Assembly (NCBI GenBank): GCA_023228765.1
Contig: JALOAM010000148.1
Span: forward strand, 1 to 7,775
Length of the DNA: 7,775 nucleotides
Direction of reading: 5' to 3'
From: Dehalococcoidia bacterium
GTDB taxonomy: Bacteria > Chloroflexota > Dehalococcoidia > UBA2979
Positions 5,515 to 7,775 of this stretch are shown one piece after another; positions within the stretch are counted from its first letter, which is position 1, and each line of letters starts with the position of its first letter. The notes beneath the pieces were generated by a model. The model was not told the DNA's origin and made no database searches. It saw only the letters and a program-made list of their open reading frames with translations. The translations under genes were made by a program, and so were the position numbers.

Positions 5515-6294
5515 ATGACGGTGGGCCTGGCTTCGATGCTTCGATGTCAGGCCACCCGTAACCGCCTCGCGGTAACGGCACTTGTCGTGGCCGGTCTCTT
5601 CGGCCTCACCTCCTCCGCTTCGGCGGCGGTGGTGGGGACCGGGGGGCCGGCCACTTCCGTGTCCGCCGCCCCCCACCCGTCCGCGACGGGATCCGTCGAG
5701 CAGACCGCCTCCCTCGACCAGACCGTCCGCGGCGACACCGCCACGTTCTTCGGCCTCGTCCTCCGCGACGAGGACGGCGACCTCCCGACGAAGGTCCGGG
5801 CCATCGGCCAGACCGGCGTCGTCTGCGGCACCGGCAACGTCCAGCGCCTCAACGGCGGCGACGGCTACTACTCCATGGAGATCGCCGGCAGCGACACCCG
5901 CGCCGGCTGCCCCTCGACGGGCCAGGCCGTCGCCTTCCGCCTCCTCTACGGCAGCGTCGACGACGGCTCGTTCGCCCTGACCAGCCAGTCCGTCCGCTTC
6001 GAGGCCGGCCAGCGCTTCCTCGTCTCACTCACCCCCGCGCCATCCTCGGAGAGTGGTGACTGGCTCGGCGCCCTCCCGGACGCCGCCGGCGAGGCGGTCA
6101 CGCTCACCTGGGTCGGCCTCGACCGCACCCCCATCGCCACCGCGCTCCGCGCCCTCGACCTCCCCGTCGCCCGCGTCAGCCAGTACGACGCCGACCTCGG
6201 CCGGTGGTTGTCCTACACCCCCGGCGGCCCCTCCTTCCTCCAGAGCTACCTCACGCTCGGCTACGGCGACGTGGTGCGGCTGCGCCTGCAGTAG
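5515..6294 (+). CDS. Exported protein sharing domains with both neighbouring surface proteins
   Basis: A protein of up to 259 residues with a signal peptide (Arg at 10, 15 and 17, hydrophobic 18-32, SASA-A cut near 38). Residues about 75-173 form a beta-domain of the same general type as in the preceding gene's product, with VCG..., GDGYYSMEI, AGCPSTGQAVAFRL and VRFEAGQ; cysteines 104 and 132 could form the disulfide seen in this type. Residues about 192-259 form a second module (VTLTWVGLDRTPIATALRAL, YDADLGRWLSYTPGGPSFLQ, GDVVRLRLQ) that resembles the C-terminal module of the 3495 product. No sorting signal or second membrane segment is present, so it is secreted or held by other contacts. 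ATG at 5515 lies against GAGGGGA; GTG at 5521 has this site at a better seven-base distance and may be the real start. The 21-base gap to the previous gene implies co-transcription. Codons end mostly in C. No enzymatic motif seen. Confidence 0.83.
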   Translation: MTVGLASMLRCQATRNRLAVTALVVAGLFGLTSSASAAVVGTGGPATSVSAAPHPSATGSVEQTASLDQTVRGDTATFFGLVLRDEDGDLPTKVRAIGQTGVVCGTGNVQRLNGGDGYYSMEIAGSDTRAGCPSTGQAVAFRLLYGSVDDGSFALTSQSVRFEAGQRFLVSLTPAPSSESGDWLGALPDAAGEAVTLTWVGLDRTPIATALRALDLPVARVSQYDADLGRWLSYTPGGPSFLQSYLTLGYGDVVRLRLQ

Positions 6295-6324
6295 GCCGCC
6301 CTCGCCGCGTGCGCGCGCTGACCT

Positions 6325-6482
6325 CCCCTCTCCGGTTCTGACTCTGACCCGCTCGGGCTCCCTCGCCCGCGCAGCGGGAGAGGGCGGGGGGTGAGGGTCC
6401 CCCTCTGCGGACGACGATGCGAGCGCCCTCGACCAGTTCGGAAGCAGAGCCGGAGCAGACCCTCACCCCAACCCTCTCCCGC
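6325..6482 (+). repeat. Composite repeat element copy 4 (first unit of the second array)
   Basis: CCCCTCTCCGGTTCTGACTC (6325-6344) starts 30 bases after the preceding stop codon and resembles the sequence after the sortase gene. A hairpin arm (6357-6397), a core (about 6400-6459) and an inverted arm (6459-6482) follow. The core ATGCGAGCGCCCTCGACC is the reverse complement of the core type seen at 2126-2184. Relative to the gene upstream of it, this orientation equals that of copy 1 relative to the DUF559 gene. Confidence 0.78.
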
Positions 6483-6486
6483 TCAG

Positions 6487-6630
6487 GCTCCCTCGCCCGC
6501 ACAACGGGAGAGGGCGGGGGGTGAGGGTCCCCTCTGCGGGTGACGATGCGAGCGCCCTCGACCGGTTCGGAGGCAGAGCCGGAGCAGACCCTCACCCCAA
6601 CCCTCTCCCGCTGCGCGGGCGAGGGGGTCA
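6487..6630 (+). repeat. Composite repeat element copy 5
   Basis: Left arm 6487-6527 (loop ACAA), core about 6530-6588 and inverted arm 6588-6630 ending GGGGGTCAGA. The distance from the matching point in copy 4 (GTGAGGGTCC at 6391 and 6521) is 130 bases. The core is almost identical to those of copies 4 and 6. Confidence 0.82.
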
Positions 6631-6635
6631 GAATT

Positions 6636-6776
6636 CGGAGCGGGCGGGGAGCGGGCGAGGGCGGGGGGTGAGGGTCCCCTCTGCGGGTGACGATGCGAGT
6701 GCCCTCGACCGGTTCGGAGGCGGAGCCGGAGCAGACCCTCACCCCAACCCTCTCCCGCTGCGCGGGCGAGGGGGTC
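6636..6776 (+). repeat. Composite repeat element copy 6
   Basis: The left arm is worn down (GAGCGGGCGGGGAGCGGGCG, then AGGGCGGGGGGTGAGGG), the core is about 6675-6734, and the right arm 6734-6776 is complete (CTCACCCCAACCCTCTCCCG with loop TGCG). The matching point GTGAGGGTCC at 6668 is 147 bases after copy 5. G-rich sequence without clear structure follows to about 6825. Confidence 0.8.
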
Positions 6777-6848
6777 GGAGGCGGAGCGGGAGGGGGGTGG
6801 GAGGGGCGGGGGGCGGCGGGGGTTCATGGTCTCTTCACGACTTCCTCG

Positions 6849-6874
6849 CAGATCGCGGGTGTTCAGATCGCGGG
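6849..6874 (+). promoter_or_regulatory. Direct repeat ahead of the sortase gene
   Basis: CAGATCGCGGG occurs at 6849-6859 and again at 6864-6874, 15 bases apart, ending 22 bases before the sortase start codon. It could be a protein binding site. A weak -10-like TACGCT (6882-6887) lies nine bases before the ATG, which would give a nearly leaderless message; no ribosome binding site is visible. All of this is tentative. Confidence 0.35.
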
Positions 6875-6896
6875 GTCGCTGTACGCTGACCGCCAG

Positions 6897-7694
6897 ATGA
6901 CACGCTCGCGCGCGCTCCTCCACGCTCCCTCGGGCAGGGTTGCTCGGTCCCTCGGGTCGAGGGGTGCGCGGCGCCTGCTGGCGGGCGCGTTCGGCCTCCT
7001 GGCGCTCGGGGTGCTGAGCGCGTGTGGGGGCGGGGGCGAGGACCCCGTGATCACGATCGCGGTGCCGTCCGAGACCGCCGTGGTGGAGACCACCACGCCA
7101 CGCGCGACCTCCACGCCGCGTCCGTCGCAGACGGCGAGCGCGGAGGCGGTACAGGCGATCAGCAGCCTCACGGACTTCATCGACGCCCACGGGTACCCCT
7201 CGGACGCCACGTTCGCGACGCTGAAGATCCCGAAGCTCGGGGTGGAGGCGAAGGTCGCGAGCCGCGTGGTGGGGAGCGACGGCGTGATGGCGGACCCCGA
7301 GGGCCCCGCCGAGGTGATCTGGTACGACCTCAGCTCGTGGGCGGGCATGGGCGGCGTCCCGGGCGGCGGCGGCAACGCCGTCTTCTCCGGCCACGTCGAC
7401 TACAACTGGACCGTCAACTACGCCGGCGGCGTCCACTACCGCGGCCCCGGCGTCTTCCGGGAGCTCGCCGCCCTCCAGCTCGGCGACGTCATCGAAGTCG
7501 CCTACGGCGGCACCACGTTCCGCTACGCCGTGGTCTCCAACGACCAGTTCAACGCCACCTCGGGTGACTGGGGCTCCGTCTGGCGCCACGGCGGCGGCGA
7601 CTCGATCACCCTCTACACCTGCGGCGGCGAGTTCGACTTCGACGCGCTGGAGTACAGCGACCGCGTGGTGGTCCGCGCCGAGCGCATCCAGTAA
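6897..7694 (+). CDS. Sortase (class F/E-like) with lipoprotein signal peptide
   Basis: A 265-residue transpeptidase of the sortase family, which cuts surface proteins at an LPXTG-like motif and joins them to a cell-surface amine. The catalytic domain spans about residues 105-265: LKIPKLGVEAKV, SGHVDY with catalytic His166, a VFRELAALQLGD stretch, ITLYTCGGEFD with nucleophile Cys242, and YSDRVVVRAER with Arg256. The TCGG.FD......Y.D.VVV layout resembles class F. Instead of a normal membrane anchor it has an Arg-rich start, a hydrophobic stretch (28-40) and the lipobox LSAC, so Cys43 would be lipid-modified. A Thr/Pro/Ser linker (51-85) spans to the domain. Start: ATG at 6897; the open frame extends to 6687 only through repeats. 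No ribosome binding site is evident. It lies downstream of the likely substrate gene at 5005, separated by a third gene and a repeat array, so it may have its own promoter. The family is firm; class and substrate are less so. Confidence 0.92.
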   Translation: MTRSRALLHAPSGRVARSLGSRGARRLLAGAFGLLALGVLSACGGGGEDPVITIAVPSETAVVETTTPRATSTPRPSQTASAEAVQAISSLTDFIDAHGYPSDATFATLKIPKLGVEAKVASRVVGSDGVMADPEGPAEVIWYDLSSWAGMGGVPGGGGNAVFSGHVDYNWTVNYAGGVHYRGPGVFRELAALQLGDVIEVAYGGTTFRYAVVSNDQFNATSGDWGSVWRHGGGDSITLYTCGGEFDFDALEYSDRVVVRAERIQ

Positions 7695-7701
7695 GGCGCT
7701 G

Positions 7702-7765
7702 CCCCTCTCCGTTTCTGACTCCGACCCCCTCTCCCGGTTTCGGGAGAGGGCTGGGGTGAGGGCCC
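7702..7765 (+). repeat. Single repeat arm with perfect hairpin, downstream of sortase gene
   Basis: Starting seven bases after the sortase stop codon, CCCCTCTCCGTTTCTGACTC leads into a perfect 10-base-pair hairpin CCCTCTCCCG/CGGGAGAGGG (7727-7736 and 7741-7750, loop GTTT), then CTGGGGTGAGGGCCCCTT. It may end or stabilise the sortase message, although there is no T-tract. It is almost the exact reverse complement of the arm at 38-87. Confidence 0.75.
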
Positions 7766-7775
7766 CTTCCGGATC

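Noticed and set aside
6357..6776. Regularly repeated array that might be taken for a CRISPR
   Set aside because: The segments between the arms are themselves near-identical copies and the arms alternate in orientation; CRISPR spacers are unique and repeats keep one direction. No cas genes are present.
6687..6896. N-terminal extension of the sortase frame
   Set aside because: It is repeat-derived and would bury the signal peptide and lipobox about 70 residues inside the protein.
6483..7589. Long minus-strand open frame of 368 codons opposite the sortase gene
   Set aside because: It is the complement of a clearly homologous sortase in GC-rich DNA, contains translated repeats and has no recognisable domain.

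Overview
The window is GC-rich (mostly NNG/NNC third codon positions) and holds seven genes that I can support, packed between many copies of one short repeat family. The exported proteins carry domain types that I associate with Chloroflexota (Thermomicrobia/Dehalococcoidia-like lineages): a small 'G..V..G..V.A.IDG' beta-domain, a C-terminal 'W..Y.PG.PSF' module and threonine/proline tails. The assignment rests on protein style alone, so it is a moderate-confidence guess.

Left part, minus strand (153-1885): an ECF sigma factor followed 47 bases later by a membrane protein with a cytoplasmic N-terminal region, one membrane segment and a long Thr/Pro tail outside, which is best read as its anti-sigma partner. 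A possible 3' end of another plus-strand gene lies at the extreme left edge. Next on the minus strand (2258-2653) is a small DUF559 (Vsr-like) nuclease gene, surrounded on both sides by repeats.

Right part, plus strand (3495-7694): a secreted protein with Ig-like domains, a small exported protein with an LPXTG-like tail (PAETG, hydrophobic segment, arginines), a third exported protein related to both neighbours, and, after a repeat array, a sortase with a lipoprotein signal peptide. Two sequences of the form GGAAC-N16/17-CGTT, the usual ECF promoter pattern, lie upstream of the sigma gene and upstream of the secreted-protein operon, each in the correct orientation. The inferred picture is a self-contained cell-surface module: a membrane sensor/anti-sigma controls a sigma factor, which drives its own gene and the surface-protein operon, while the sortase processes at least one product.

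The repeats are the other main theme. Each arm is a hairpin (CCCTC.CCCGC, short loop, GCGGGAGAGGG) followed by GGTTGGGGTGAGGG. Pairs of arms in inverted orientation enclose a conserved core of about 60 bases, giving MITE/BIME-like elements of about 140 bases. Three lie near 2086-3040 and three, in the opposite orientation, at 6357-6776. Single arms sit at both window ends, and one degenerate arm is fused in frame into the sigma factor. I saw no tRNA, rRNA, CRISPR array or insertion sequence with a transposase.
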